A stretch of 64,000 bases of DNA from Akkermansiaceae bacterium (GCA_024233115.1 JACKQB010000003.1:186001-250000), one strand, 5' to 3'; counted from the stretch's first letter, positions 18,571-28,191 are shown. Made by a program: numbers and translations. The notes: generated from the letters alone by a model not told the origin.

Positions 18571-20493
18571 CTACATGGCTGCCTCCGAGACAGGATAGCT
18601 GTAGACACTATTGAGAATTTCCCGGCACTCGGTGGGGCTGTATTTGGATACTACGGTAGCCAGTACGGCATCACCATACCCTTTGCGCAGCAAGTTCATA
18701 TCGTCGACCCACTCACTGCAGCCTGCGTTCGACATGACACGATGCAACCCAAGCAGCTTGGAAAAAGCATCCAGGTCCTTGTTGCAGGCATTGTTGATCT
18801 GCCTAACATAGTCAATATTCGCCATGTCCCTGGCAAGGATCGCAGGGCGAGGAAGCTCGCCTTCCTGAAGTGCGCTATACTTGTCACGCAACTCGTTAAA
18901 GAAACAACTGCCATCCTCCGGAGCAAGCGACACCAACTGGGTGCGACCATCCAGCTCCTTCGGAATACTGGGTTGTTCAACCCCTGGCTTGGCTACCGTA
19001 ACCGCGATTTTCGACACTGGCTCAGGAGCTTCAAGCGCAGCAGGCGAGGGGCTCCCTTGACCAGCCGTTGGGAGCTGCACCGAATCGGGGGCGGTCATTG
19101 GCACCGGTGCCTTGACTGGCCCTGATACAGGGGCTGCTTCCGGTGTATCATCACAGCTCACAGAGACCGCCTCGACACCACTTAAATCAAGGTCATCGAC
19201 ATTGATGACCGGCTCTCTTTCAACCACATCAACATTTTTGCGCAGCATCTTCTGTATCAGCGACGAAAAGGCACCGGTCTTACGCCCTCTGGTGTTTGCC
19301 AGCTCGTTCTGGGTTTGATCCCCTCCCTCCTGTTCGTCGGATGCATCCGGCTGCGCCATGAGGTCCGAAACATGTTCTGCGATAGTAGCAGTGGCCTGAC
19401 CGTCGGCCAGATTATTGTCGCCCGATACTTGTTCATTTGCTGAAACTTGTCCGGTTTCAGTCTTTCGCAACACCGGCGGCACGGGAGAAACTCCGGATTG
19501 CGCCGTGGACGTATACTCCTGCCGCTCCTGTTTATGCTCGTGGGCATCATCATAGCTCCGGAAAAAGGCTCCCGCTCCATGAGTGATGGAGGCTGATAGA
19601 TTCTGCCCCGGATGGGACTCGGGATTGCACTCAGGCTGCGCCTTGGGTTCATCGGTCAGCTCGGGTTGACTTCCGGCCAGAAACTCGGCCAGGGTGTCTT
19701 TGCGCTCACTTGCTTGATGCCCCTGACCGCTGGGACTCACTGCAGGTGGCCCGGATTCAACCTCCTCAATTGCCGCCTCCGCGGCTGTCCAGGATTGTTG
19801 CACCCCCTGTTCGTTTTTTGCCAATGCCTCCTCCAGCATTACCTTGGAGAAATCGGAGGTCTTTTTCTGGTCGACCCTCCAGTGCGGCAGCTCCGCACGG
19901 CGTTCTGCCATCTCACGAACCGGCGCCTTCATGGGCACGGGCTGTGTGGCACCATTGAGAAGCTCGGCATAAGGGTCGACAGGCTTCGTCCCTGCACCGT
20001 CATTGACCTCCGGCACCTGCGGCCCCTCCCATGGGAAATCATCGTTCGTCACCAGCTCGGACCAGTTCTCCCCCCCGGCGTCCGCCGCAACCAGGCTCAA
20101 CTCGAAATTTTCGTCGATCAGCCGGGTATCCATCACGGTGGCGGCACCATAAAACCTGATGGCCTGGTGTGGCATGCCCGACTTGACGAGCTGTTTGGCC
20201 ATCGCCAGATTTTCCTCCGGGTGCGACTTGTTTTTCTCAATCACCGTATCGAACAAACGCATTGCCCGACTGGGATGGCCCTTGGAAACAACTCTGGCAG
20301 CAAAAATCACCTCCGCGCCCACAGGCGGAATCTCAGGCGCGCTCCAAACCATTTTTGACGCATCGCGAAAGTAATGGGCATCATACAGTACCTTGACCAC
20401 CTTCTTGCGCGTCTCCCAATCCGCCGGGTTTTGCTCCACAAGTTTAATCAGGAGTTCCTGGGCACTATCTGTTCCGGTAATTGAATTTGTCAT
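18571..20493 (-). CDS. Hypothetical protein, helical-repeat N-terminus and long low-complexity middle
   Basis: 640 residues from ATG 20493 (MTNSITG); the frame extends 20 codons upstream but without a better start. Residues 1-150 look like helical TPR-type repeats (AQELLIKLVEQNPADWETRKKV and SRAMRLFDTVIE-type helices). Residues about 170-500 are rich in Pro, Gln, Glu and Ala and probably disordered. The last about 110 residues are an ordered helical domain with several cysteines and QINNACNKDLDAFSKLLGL. No signal peptide or transmembrane helix, so it is likely cytoplasmic. Function unknown. It could be a scaffold, by analogy with other TPR-plus-disordered proteins, but nothing in the neighbours confirms this. 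Confidence 0.75.
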   Translation of the reverse strand: MTNSITGTDSAQELLIKLVEQNPADWETRKKVVKVLYDAHYFRDASKMVWSAPEIPPVGAEVIFAARVVSKGHPSRAMRLFDTVIEKNKSHPEENLAMAKQLVKSGMPHQAIRFYGAATVMDTRLIDENFELSLVAADAGGENWSELVTNDDFPWEGPQVPEVNDGAGTKPVDPYAELLNGATQPVPMKAPVREMAERRAELPHWRVDQKKTSDFSKVMLEEALAKNEQGVQQSWTAAEAAIEEVESGPPAVSPSGQGHQASERKDTLAEFLAGSQPELTDEPKAQPECNPESHPGQNLSASITHGAGAFFRSYDDAHEHKQERQEYTSTAQSGVSPVPPVLRKTETGQVSANEQVSGDNNLADGQATATIAEHVSDLMAQPDASDEQEGGDQTQNELANTRGRKTGAFSSLIQKMLRKNVDVVEREPVINVDDLDLSGVEAVSVSCDDTPEAAPVSGPVKAPVPMTAPDSVQLPTAGQGSPSPAALEAPEPVSKIAVTVAKPGVEQPSIPKELDGRTQLVSLAPEDGSCFFNELRDKYSALQEGELPRPAILARDMANIDYVRQINNACNKDLDAFSKLLGLHRVMSNAGCSEWVDDMNLLRKGYGDAVLATVVSKYSPTECREILNSVYSYPVSEAAM

Positions 20494-20676
20494 GGTTCGT
20501 AAGGGTGAACTTTCAGAGTATGTTGGCATTTTACCCCTATCGTCAATACACAAGTCTCATTAATCTAAAAATTTAACAAAATCTTGTCCATATTTTTAAA
20601 AAATTAAATCATTCGCTGGTGCATTACTCGTTCACCATCAATCTTTTATGGCAAATTTACGCAATTCAGCGTATCC

Positions 20677-20696
20677 CTGTTAGGTCGATCTAACAG
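20677..20696. promoter_or_regulatory. Inverted repeat upstream of protoporphyrinogen oxidase gene
   Basis: CTGTTAG and CTAACAG are perfect 7-bp arms around GTCGAT, 31 bases upstream of the listed start. The dyad could be an operator or a short hairpin in the leader. No regulator can be named. Confidence 0.45.
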
Positions 20697-20727
20697 ACCA
20701 AGAAAAGGATAGCCAAGGCAAGCGCAT

Positions 20728-22152
20728 TTGTGGTTGGATGTGGATGTGGAAACAACTGCACAAACTGCCATTATCGGGGCAGGCATCACCGGTCTCTGTG
20801 TCGCGCATTCTTTGAGAAACGCAGGTCAAGACAAGCATCATAGCTTCCATCTCATCGAATCAGCGGACCATGTCGGAGGAGCCATTCAAAGCACCTTCGC
20901 CGACGGCTATCTGGCCGAGCACGGACCGAACAGTCTGTTGATCAAGGACAAGCGTGTGGCCTTGATGCTCGACCAGGTCGGACTCCGCGACCAGCAGGGT
21001 GAGCAAGAGGCGATGACCGCCCGTGACGAAGCCAAAAAACGCTACATCGTACAGGACGGCAAACCCCATGCGATGCCCGGATCCCCCATCGGCATGTTGC
21101 GCACCCCGCTGTTTTCCCTGGCGGGCAAACTCAGGTTCGGCCTGGAACCCTTCATCGGCAGATACAAAGGGCTGGAGCAGGGTCGCGGCGAGGAGAGTTT
21201 TGCGGATTTTGTCAGACGCCGACTGGGCCCCGACATGCTGGCCAGCGCCGCAGGCCCGTTTGTCAGTGGCATTTATGCCGGTGATCCGGAAAAACTCTCC
21301 GTCCGCCATGCTTTCCCCCGCTTATGGAATCTGGAGCATCGTTACCGGTCGTTTATCCTCGGTGCCCTGGCACTGCAATTCGGCGGTGGCAACAACCCGC
21401 ACCGGCTCGCGCCCTCGCAAATGCTTTCATTTCGTTCCGGTATGCATGCCATGCCCAAGGCCATTGCCGACAGCCTGCCCGCGGACTCGGTCAAACTACA
21501 GAGTTCGGTGCAGTCGATCGAACAGAGCCGCGACGGCTGGTTACTCAGCTGGACCGATGGCACAGGAAGCGTGCACACCGGCTGCTATCGACAGCTTGTC
21601 GTCGCCGTGCCACATCATCGGCTTGGCTCCCTGCCGCTGCCAGGCTCGGCGCTCGCCCAACTCGCTCCGGTCATCGGCCTCGAGGCTCCGCCCGTCACCA
21701 GCCTGGTTCTCGGTTTTAAACGCGCTGACATCGCCCACCCCCTGGATGGATTCGGCATGCTGATCAAACAGGCCGAAAACAGCCCCTTGCTCGGTGTGCT
21801 GTTTTCTTCGAGCATGTTTGACGGTCGGGCACCCGAGGGGCATGTCACCCTCACCTGCATGATGGGAGGCTCACTCCACCCCGAATATGCGGAAAACGGC
21901 GAGCAGGTCGTGCTGGATGAACTCGATAAACTTCTCGGGGTGACCGGCCCGCCTACCTTCCGCTACAAGACATCATGGGCGCACGCCATCCCCCAGTATG
22001 GTCTCGATTACCAGCAGAAACTCGATGCCATGGAAGCCTGTGAAAAAGCCCACCCCGGCTTGCACCTTGCCGGAAATTACCGGGGCGGTATTTCCGTAGG
22101 CGACTGCATTGTCAACGGACTCGAGCTCGGAAAAACGTTGGCGAAGGGTTGA
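20728..22152 (+). CDS. hemY: Protoporphyrinogen oxidase, HemY (HemG-like FAD) type
   Basis: FAD enzyme that oxidises protoporphyrinogen IX to protoporphyrin IX, or coproporphyrinogen III in some lineages, in haem synthesis. 474 residues, the family length. The N-terminus has the dinucleotide-binding AIIGAGITGL with ESADHVGGAIQS, followed by GYLAEHGPNSLL typical of this family. The C-terminus has LHLAGNYRGGISVGDCIVNG, the second FAD motif. The listed start is TTG at 20728; in-frame GTG codons at 20740 and 20746 are alternatives and the true start is uncertain. Haem supply fits with the multihaem cytochromes encoded upstream, but the genes are not adjacent. Confidence 0.9.
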   Translation: MWLDVDVETTAQTAIIGAGITGLCVAHSLRNAGQDKHHSFHLIESADHVGGAIQSTFADGYLAEHGPNSLLIKDKRVALMLDQVGLRDQQGEQEAMTARDEAKKRYIVQDGKPHAMPGSPIGMLRTPLFSLAGKLRFGLEPFIGRYKGLEQGRGEESFADFVRRRLGPDMLASAAGPFVSGIYAGDPEKLSVRHAFPRLWNLEHRYRSFILGALALQFGGGNNPHRLAPSQMLSFRSGMHAMPKAIADSLPADSVKLQSSVQSIEQSRDGWLLSWTDGTGSVHTGCYRQLVVAVPHHRLGSLPLPGSALAQLAPVIGLEAPPVTSLVLGFKRADIAHPLDGFGMLIKQAENSPLLGVLFSSSMFDGRAPEGHVTLTCMMGGSLHPEYAENGEQVVLDELDKLLGVTGPPTFRYKTSWAHAIPQYGLDYQQKLDAMEACEKAHPGLHLAGNYRGGISVGDCIVNGLELGKTLAKG

Positions 22153-22267
22153 TTTTCAAACCCCTGATACGAAAAACAGCCCCCCTAAACCAAGGTTTCC
22201 CATTGTCTTGATCGCACGATCACTCTAGTTTCCTCACCAAGTCAACACCGACAACCACATATAAACC

Positions 22268-24568
22268 ATGACAATTACTGCTTCAATCCTGCAAGGCATC
22301 GACTGGACTATCATCTGCGTCTTCTTTGCCATCGTCCTCGGCATTGGCTGGGTAGCATCCAAAACCGCGGGTCAGAGTTCATCTGAATTTTTCCTCGGAG
22401 GCCGAGGTATGCCCTGGTGGCTGCTGGGCATCTCGATGGTTGCCTGCACCTTCTCCTGCGATACCCCGAACCTTGTCACCCAGTTTGTAAGGGATGACGG
22501 TGTGGTTAAAAACTGGGCCTGGTGGGCATTCCTCATCACGGGGATGGTGACGGTCTTCATCTACGCGCAACTCTGGCGCAGATCGAATGTCATGACTGAC
22601 CTCGAGTTCTATGAACTCCGCTACAGTGGCAAAGGCGCCAGTTTTTTACGTGGTTTCCGTGCTATCTATCTGGGAGTCTTTTTCAACTGTCTGATCATGG
22701 GCTCGGTATCGCTCGCAGCCATCAAGATTGGTGGTGTTATGTTAGGAACCGGTCCGCTGGTCACCATCGTGGGAGCTTCTGTTTTTGTGGTCATCTATGC
22801 ATCGCTCGGTGGCATCAAGGGGGTCATCTGGTCTGACTTTTTCCAATATGGCATTGCCATGGTGGGTGCCGTCTACGCGGCCTACGTCGCCGTCAATTAC
22901 GTCGATGCCGATACCGGTCTCGCCGTCGGTGGACTCACCGGACTACTCAATCACGAATCGGTGATTCCCAAACTCGACATCATGCCGGACTTCAGCAACT
23001 GGATGTCATTTATTCCCCTGCTGGTCATTCCCGTAGCCGTCCAGTGGTGGGCTGTCTGGTACCCCGGTGCCGAGCCCGGTGGTGGTGGCTACATCGCCCA
23101 GAAAATGCTTTCCGCCAAAGACGAGAAAAATGCCATCGGTGCTACGATGTTGTTTAACTTCATGCATTACGCGGTGCGCCCATGGCCATGGATCATTGTC
23201 GCCCTTGCCTCGTTGATCATCTTCCCACAACTCTCCGATATCAAGGCACAGTTCCCTGAGATCGACCCCAAGTATCTCAAGAGTGACATCGCCTACCCCG
23301 CGATGCTGGCAAAAATCCTCAGCCCCGGCTGGCTCGGAATCGTCGTCGCCTCACTCATCGCCGCCTACATGTCAACGATCGGAACCCACCTGAACTGGGG
23401 GTCTTCCTATGTGGTCAACGATTTTTACAAGAGGTTTGTGAAGAAGGATGCATCGGAAAAGGACATGGTTCGCATGGGACGTATCTGCACCGTAGGACTG
23501 ATGTTTTTTGCCGGCTTCCTTTCACTCACGGTCCTCGACTCCGCGCAAAAAGGATTTGAACTGCTCTTCCTCTCCGGTGCGGGAACCGGAGCCATTTACC
23601 TGCTGCGCTGGTTCTGGTGGCGTATCAATGCGATGACGGAAATCGTCGCCATGATCGTGGCCACCATTGCCGCGGTATGGCTCGTATTCGGACCCGGCGA
23701 CGATGGTGTCCTGAAGTGGTTTGTGGATAGCAGCGCGGTTGAGAACAAGGTCAAAACGATCAAGGACCCCAACCTGGCTGTCTTCATTGGCCAGGCTCAA
23801 GCCGACGGGGCTGAAAAGCTTAGCGAGCTCAACGCCCAGGTGGTCAAGGCCGCCAAGACGTGGGAAGAAACGCCTAAAAGTGACAAGGACAAGCGTGCAG
23901 CCGCTCACGAGGCGTATGCAAGTGCCTACACCGCACAAGCGGATTTTGCCGGCTCGCTCTCCGTGGCTTCACTCACAGACAACTACGTCAAGGTAAACTC
24001 CCCCGATTGGGCCGAATCACTGGCTGAATTCAAAATGGGCTTCCGTGAGGAATTGCTTGTCGCCATCAACAAACCTCTCGAGCAGAAAGGCAAGGAGTTA
24101 AAGACCATCGAGGCGGCAACCATCGGCTACGGCGGCATCATCAAAAACGGTAATGTTTACATCTATCATCCCGAAGTGGCAGGGCAGATATTTTCTGTGA
24201 AATTACTGCTGATGATCGTCCTGGTCACCATCTCATGGCTCGTTGCCACCCTTGCCAGCAAGCCGGTGTCCAAAGAGGTCCTTTACAAGTTTTACCGTCA
24301 GTGCCACCCCGGTGGCCCCGGCTGGGCCAAGGTTCTCCGTGATGCCAAGGCCGAGGGCGTCGACCTTGACGGCAAAGAGGGAGTCGATTGGCAGATGCCC
24401 CTCAAACTCCTTTGTGTGTTTGTAGGCTGCGCGGTCATCTACGGTGCCCTGTTCAGCATCGGTAGCTTTGTCTATGGCAATCTCCCCTGGGCCTTCGGTC
24501 TCGGTGCAGTGGCAATAGGAGGACTCTTCTTCCTGATGCTTGCCTTCAAGAAAATCAAGACGGACTAA
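22268..24568 (+). CDS. Sodium:solute symporter family protein with large C-terminal insert
   Basis: 766 residues, much longer than most SSS members (about 500-550). The core resembles SGLT/PutP: SSSEFFLGGRGMPWW after the first helix, then the usual run of hydrophobic segments with YAS.GGIKGVIW.DFFQY and an internal STIGTHLNWGSSY motif. Between about residues 475 and 630 there is a mostly hydrophilic, Ala/Lys/Glu-rich, probably coiled insert before the last helices. A second hydrophilic stretch (FYRQCHPGGPGWAKV) sits between the last membrane segments. Substrate cannot be named; sugars are common for this subgroup in Planctomycetes and Verrucomicrobiota. It is a single-gene unit followed by a strong terminator. 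Confidence 0.9.
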   Translation: MTITASILQGIDWTIICVFFAIVLGIGWVASKTAGQSSSEFFLGGRGMPWWLLGISMVACTFSCDTPNLVTQFVRDDGVVKNWAWWAFLITGMVTVFIYAQLWRRSNVMTDLEFYELRYSGKGASFLRGFRAIYLGVFFNCLIMGSVSLAAIKIGGVMLGTGPLVTIVGASVFVVIYASLGGIKGVIWSDFFQYGIAMVGAVYAAYVAVNYVDADTGLAVGGLTGLLNHESVIPKLDIMPDFSNWMSFIPLLVIPVAVQWWAVWYPGAEPGGGGYIAQKMLSAKDEKNAIGATMLFNFMHYAVRPWPWIIVALASLIIFPQLSDIKAQFPEIDPKYLKSDIAYPAMLAKILSPGWLGIVVASLIAAYMSTIGTHLNWGSSYVVNDFYKRFVKKDASEKDMVRMGRICTVGLMFFAGFLSLTVLDSAQKGFELLFLSGAGTGAIYLLRWFWWRINAMTEIVAMIVATIAAVWLVFGPGDDGVLKWFVDSSAVENKVKTIKDPNLAVFIGQAQADGAEKLSELNAQVVKAAKTWEETPKSDKDKRAAAHEAYASAYTAQADFAGSLSVASLTDNYVKVNSPDWAESLAEFKMGFREELLVAINKPLEQKGKELKTIEAATIGYGGIIKNGNVYIYHPEVAGQIFSVKLLLMIVLVTISWLVATLASKPVSKEVLYKFYRQCHPGGPGWAKVLRDAKAEGVDLDGKEGVDWQMPLKLLCVFVGCAVIYGALFSIGSFVYGNLPWAFGLGAVAIGGLFFLMLAFKKIKTD

Positions 24569-24593
24569 CATCCATTACCGGTAACGATTCCAA

Positions 24594-24627
24594 GAGCCCG
24601 CAACCTTACCGTTGCGGGTTCTTTTTT
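24594..24627 (+). terminator. Rho-independent terminator after the symporter gene
   Basis: GAGCCCGCAAC (24594-24604) pairs with GTTGCGGGTTC (24611-24621) around a six-base loop, allowing one G-U pair, followed by six T residues. Confidence 0.9.
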
Positions 24628-24651
24628 GCGCTACAGCACCGCCCAGACAGA

Positions 24652-26721
24652 CTACAGCGAGGCGTCGATAATGAGTTCAAAGCAGGCCCCCTTCTCACTG
24701 TCGACTATCCTGAGATCCCCGCCAAGAGCGCGGGCGAGTCGCCGACTGAGGGCAAGGCCAAGACCGACCCCCGGCTTGGTGTGAGCCGCTTCCATGGCCG
24801 ACTTATGGAATGCCTTGAACAGCTTTCTACGCTCACCCTTGTCAATACCCGGCCCTTCGTCACAGACTTGTAAAACGATCACTTTACCCCGGTCGACCGC
24901 CCGGATTTCGATCACTTTGATACCCATATCATCGCCCTCCCCACCGGCATACTTGCTCGCGTTATCCACGAGATTGAAAATGATCTGTTCCACGGCCGTG
25001 GTATCGACCTTGATCTCACGACCCGCGACATCCGGCTCAATGGCACAATGAAGCTTCATCCCCGCCTCGTCGGCCCGCGTACGCAGGCGTTCACACATCC
25101 GGTCCACCAGCTCCCCCACCCTGACTGTTTCAATCCGGGCACGCGCACTACCGCGCTCGATCCGGGAGTATGCGAGCACGTTCTCCACCAAATGTGTTAG
25201 TCGAGCCGATTCCTTGCGCAAGGTTTGCAGGTAATCTTTCTGTTTCGCCTCATCCTGCACCATGCCCTCGGCCAGCATATCCGAGTAGAGGCTGAATGTG
25301 GTTAGAGGCGTACGCAACTCATGGGTCACCGAGGAAACAAATGAAGCCCGCCGCTCACTGAGCTTCACGACACCGCGCATGAGTACCACCGCCGCCAGGG
25401 CAGCCAACAAGGCACCCACCCATGCCACCGCGAGTGTCTTCCTCATCGGGGTCCAGCCCGCCGGTTGAACAGCGACGACCTCCCCTGGCAGCAAGCGCCA
25501 TGGCAATGCCGCCATCACCATCGGATCATCAGCATCAGGAGCCGATTTCTCACCTAACAAAACCTTCAAGCTGTGGCGCACAGGCTCTAGTCGGGCATCA
25601 GGTAGCAGGTCGGTAATATTGTCTATCAGCAACTTGCGGACCGCCCCGGTATCGAGCCAGACGCCCTGGGTACGGATGCCTGATGCGTCCTTCACCTCAC
25701 GCACCAGGATGATATCATCGCCAATCCATACCGGTGTGAGCGACGACAGATGGGTTTCATCAACGTCTTCAACAACGACACCGGGTTTTGCCAATGGACC
25801 AGCACCTGGATACTTCTCCTGTCCGGCTGGCGCCGGGATCTTGTGGTCATAGGCGGATTGATCGGCCGGGCCCGGCTCCGCCTGCTTGCCGCTTGGTGGC
25901 TCCTTGCTGGCCGCCGGTTTTGTAAACGACTCCGCTTGCGCAGGCTCCTTGGTATCGCCCCCCTTGTTTTTACCCTGCATCCGGTTGGTAGAGGATTTCT
26001 TGACGATCTCAGTCCGCTTTGCCTTTTCAGCCACGTTGTAGTTGCCTTGGTAATCCTTGCTGTTTCGAATGTCATTGGGCGCGCTTGCTAGACGCTGTTG
26101 CTGGGCTACAGCCACCTTGGCATCCCAGACCGATTGATCCACTTTCCAGTCGTCACTACCCCGCTGGGCCACTGCACAGATCATACCGAGGTTATTATCC
26201 GCCAGACTCGTGAAGACGTTGCGCGTATTCTGCCAACCAGAAAATGTGGTATCACCGGTCAGGAGGTGCATCAGCCTCTTCCAGTCGGTCAGCTTCTGTT
26301 TCGAGAGACTCATGCCCTGCTGAATCTGGCTTTGTCGGTTTGACCAATCCGGCGCTGGCCCGATGACAGTCCAGTCGTTGATCTGGGGAGTGCTGACCGC
26401 CCCCCCTGGCTTCACTTCGAAATGAAGTTTGACATTCTCAGGCACGTCCAGGTTGAGCGGTGACAGCTGGGTGCGCTTGTTCAAGTCCACGTCCCTGAAG
26501 TGCCAACTGGGTCGATTGTTTTCCTCGGCGAGAATTCCCGATGCCGCAGTGTCCATACGCCACAGGGCGATCCGTATCCGCCCCTCCAGCTCCGCCTTGG
26601 CCTCGGCCATCGCCCTTTCCTTTTCCAAGCCAAGGGTGTGCTGTGTAATCGCAGCCATCGCGCCGAACACCAACAAGGCAATCAGTGCGGAAAAACTCCA
26701 TATGACCCAGGGTTTGTTCAT
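24652..26721 (-). CDS. Membrane sensor histidine kinase
   Basis: 689 residues. Two transmembrane segments (about 5-27 and 430-450) enclose a large periplasmic sensor domain (about 30-425) with a Lys/Pro/Ala-rich low-complexity stretch near 230-310. The cytoplasmic part has the HisKA phosphoacceptor box FVSSVTHELRTPL (His near 470), an N-box NLVDNASKYAG, a G1 box DEGPGI and a G2 box GVGLGLALS. The upstream response regulator gene (26820-27506) is its likely partner, separated by a short heptad-repeat region. The sensed signal is not evident from the sequence. Confidence 0.93.
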   Translation of the reverse strand: MNKPWVIWSFSALIALLVFGAMAAITQHTLGLEKERAMAEAKAELEGRIRIALWRMDTAASGILAEENNRPSWHFRDVDLNKRTQLSPLNLDVPENVKLHFEVKPGGAVSTPQINDWTVIGPAPDWSNRQSQIQQGMSLSKQKLTDWKRLMHLLTGDTTFSGWQNTRNVFTSLADNNLGMICAVAQRGSDDWKVDQSVWDAKVAVAQQQRLASAPNDIRNSKDYQGNYNVAEKAKRTEIVKKSSTNRMQGKNKGGDTKEPAQAESFTKPAASKEPPSGKQAEPGPADQSAYDHKIPAPAGQEKYPGAGPLAKPGVVVEDVDETHLSSLTPVWIGDDIILVREVKDASGIRTQGVWLDTGAVRKLLIDNITDLLPDARLEPVRHSLKVLLGEKSAPDADDPMVMAALPWRLLPGEVVAVQPAGWTPMRKTLAVAWVGALLAALAAVVLMRGVVKLSERRASFVSSVTHELRTPLTTFSLYSDMLAEGMVQDEAKQKDYLQTLRKESARLTHLVENVLAYSRIERGSARARIETVRVGELVDRMCERLRTRADEAGMKLHCAIEPDVAGREIKVDTTAVEQIIFNLVDNASKYAGGEGDDMGIKVIEIRAVDRGKVIVLQVCDEGPGIDKGERRKLFKAFHKSAMEAAHTKPGVGLGLALSRRLARALGGDLRIVDSEKGACFELIIDASL

Positions 26722-26724
26722 GTT

Positions 26725-26815
26725 TTATTCGTTATTCGTTATTCGTTATTCGTTATTTGGAGTTTGGAGTTTGGAGTTTGGAGTTTGGAGTTTGGAGTTT
26801 GGAGTTTGGAGTTTA
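26725..26815. repeat. Thirteen in-phase heptad repeats between regulator and kinase genes
   Basis: Four TTATTCG units, one hybrid TTATTTG, then seven GAGTTTG and a final GAGTTTA, all in the same seven-base phase over 91 bases. The block fills almost all of the space between the kinase start at 26721 and the regulator stop at 26820. The two unit types share a phase, which suggests one unit replaced another. Confidence 0.95.
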
Positions 26816-26819
26816 AAAA

Positions 26820-27506
26820 CTACCCCACCATATACCCTTTTCCACGCACAGTCACCACGATGTCCTGGCCGTTCTCGCCAAGCTTCTCGCGGAGGTGGGC
26901 GACGTGCATATCGATGGTTCTGGTTTCGATATTTTTGGGATCTATCCGCCACACTTGCTGGAGCAGCTCATCACGTGCCACTGCCCGCCCTTTGTTGGCG
27001 ATCAGATAGCGCAGCAAATCCGACTCACGTTCCGAGATTTCCTTCCGCCCTCCTGAGAGGGTTTTGATTTCCCGGCGGGAGAAGTCGACCTGGCCGCCAT
27101 CGAAATCAAACACATTCCCTCCCACCTCACGCTCACTGCTTCTGCGGAGCACGGCATCGACCCTGGCAAGGAGTTCGCGCACGCTGAAGGGTTTGACCAC
27201 ATAATCATCGGCACCCATGGTAAGTCCTTTGACCCGGTCGGCCTCCTCACCTCTCGCCGACAGGATAATGACCGGTTGTCCGGGTCTCCCCTTGCGCAAT
27301 GCCTCGAGGATTTCGAATCCACTGTGATGCGGCAGCACCAGATCAAGCAGCAGGAGTTGATACGAGGCTTTCAACGCCCGCTCCATACCCTCCCGACCGT
27401 CGGCAGCGGCGATGACCTCGTAGCCAGAGAAGCTCAAGGCATCGACAACGCCCTGCCTCACGGCCGCATCATCTTCAACAACAAGTATTACGGGGTTCTC
27501 CTTCAT
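26820..27506 (-). CDS. OmpR-family response regulator
   Basis: 228 residues from ATG 27506 (MKENPVI); a TTG two codons upstream is possible. The receiver domain has the acidic pocket E11 D12 D13, the phosphoacceptor Asp in LLLLDLVLPHHSG (Asp55), and the conserved Ser and Lys in ILSARG and VVKPF. The C-terminal winged-helix DNA-binding domain has RDELLQQVW, TRTIDMHVAHLREKL and VRGKGYMV. The gene is transcribed first, and the heptad array and the kinase gene follow on the same strand, so the two form a regulator-kinase operon. Target genes are unknown. Confidence 0.94.
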   Translation of the reverse strand: MKENPVILVVEDDAAVRQGVVDALSFSGYEVIAAADGREGMERALKASYQLLLLDLVLPHHSGFEILEALRKGRPGQPVIILSARGEEADRVKGLTMGADDYVVKPFSVRELLARVDAVLRRSSEREVGGNVFDFDGGQVDFSRREIKTLSGGRKEISERESDLLRYLIANKGRAVARDELLQQVWRIDPKNIETRTIDMHVAHLREKLGENGQDIVVTVRGKGYMVG

Positions 27507-27603
27507 GATCAATTCGGGGCGAAACTACCATCATCCGGGTCCTTTGTCTGTAAACTTCATGTAAAGTAGGGAATGCGGATATCACATCATACCAAGAAAT
27601 ACT

Positions 27604-27641
27604 GATTTTGGGATTTGGCGTTTGGGATTTGGCGTTTAAAA
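27604..27641. repeat. Alternating heptad repeat upstream of apt
   Basis: TTTGGGA, TTTGGCG, TTTGGGA, TTTGGCG and TTTAAAA run in one phase, ending eight bases before the apt start codon. Confidence 0.9.
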
Positions 27642-27648
27642 CAATGCC

Positions 27649-28188
27649 ATGCCCACGATCTCCCAACTCCTCAGCGACAACATCCGCGACGTAGCTGATT
27701 TTCCCAAACCCGGTATTCTATTTAAAGACATCTCGCATGTGCTGTCCAATCCGACACTGCTTCGCCACTCGATCAATGAGCTCACCGCAACCTCCGGGGG
27801 GGTGAAAATCGACAAGGTGGTGGGTATTGACGCGCGCGGTTTTATTTTTGCCGCCCCCGTTGCCCTGAACCTGGATGCAGGATTCGTCCCGGTGCGGAAA
27901 AAAGGAAAGCTTCCGTGGGAAACCCACGAGATGGCCTACTCGCTGGAATACGGAGAAAACATCGTCGAGATCCACAAAGACGCTATCCTGCCCGGTGAAA
28001 GCGTCCTTCTGGTAGACGACCTGCTCGCCACCGGCGGAACCGCCGCCGCAGCGATCAAGCTGATCCAGCAACTGGACGCCAAACTGATCGCTGTTTCGTT
28101 CCTGATCGAACTGACCGATCTGAATGGCCGGGAGCTGCTCACCCCTCTGTTAGAAAGCACCCCGGTAAACACCATCATCCAGTATTAG
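27649..28188 (+). CDS. apt: Adenine phosphoribosyltransferase
   Basis: Purine-salvage enzyme making AMP from adenine and PRPP in the cytoplasm. 179 residues, the normal length. Features are DFPKPGILFKDISHVL near the N-terminus, the GIDARGFIFAAPVAL segment, the flexible-loop region VRKKGKLPWETHEMAYSLEYG, and the PRPP-binding motif VLLVDDLLATGGTAAAA near 122-138. The start MPTISQLL is preceded by a heptad repeat and no obvious ribosome binding site. The gene runs into a large inverted repeat shared with the convergent WYL regulator gene. Confidence 0.95.
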   Translation: MPTISQLLSDNIRDVADFPKPGILFKDISHVLSNPTLLRHSINELTATSGGVKIDKVVGIDARGFIFAAPVALNLDAGFVPVRKKGKLPWETHEMAYSLEYGENIVEIHKDAILPGESVLLVDDLLATGGTAAAAIKLIQQLDAKLIAVSFLIELTDLNGRELLTPLLESTPVNTIIQY

Positions 28189-28191
28189 GGT

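Noticed and set aside
26725..26815. Heptad array as CRISPR
   Set aside because: Units are seven bases and have no spacers.
26746..26952. Frame with SKLQTPN peptide repeats
   Set aside because: It is the translation of the heptad DNA repeat, not a protein.
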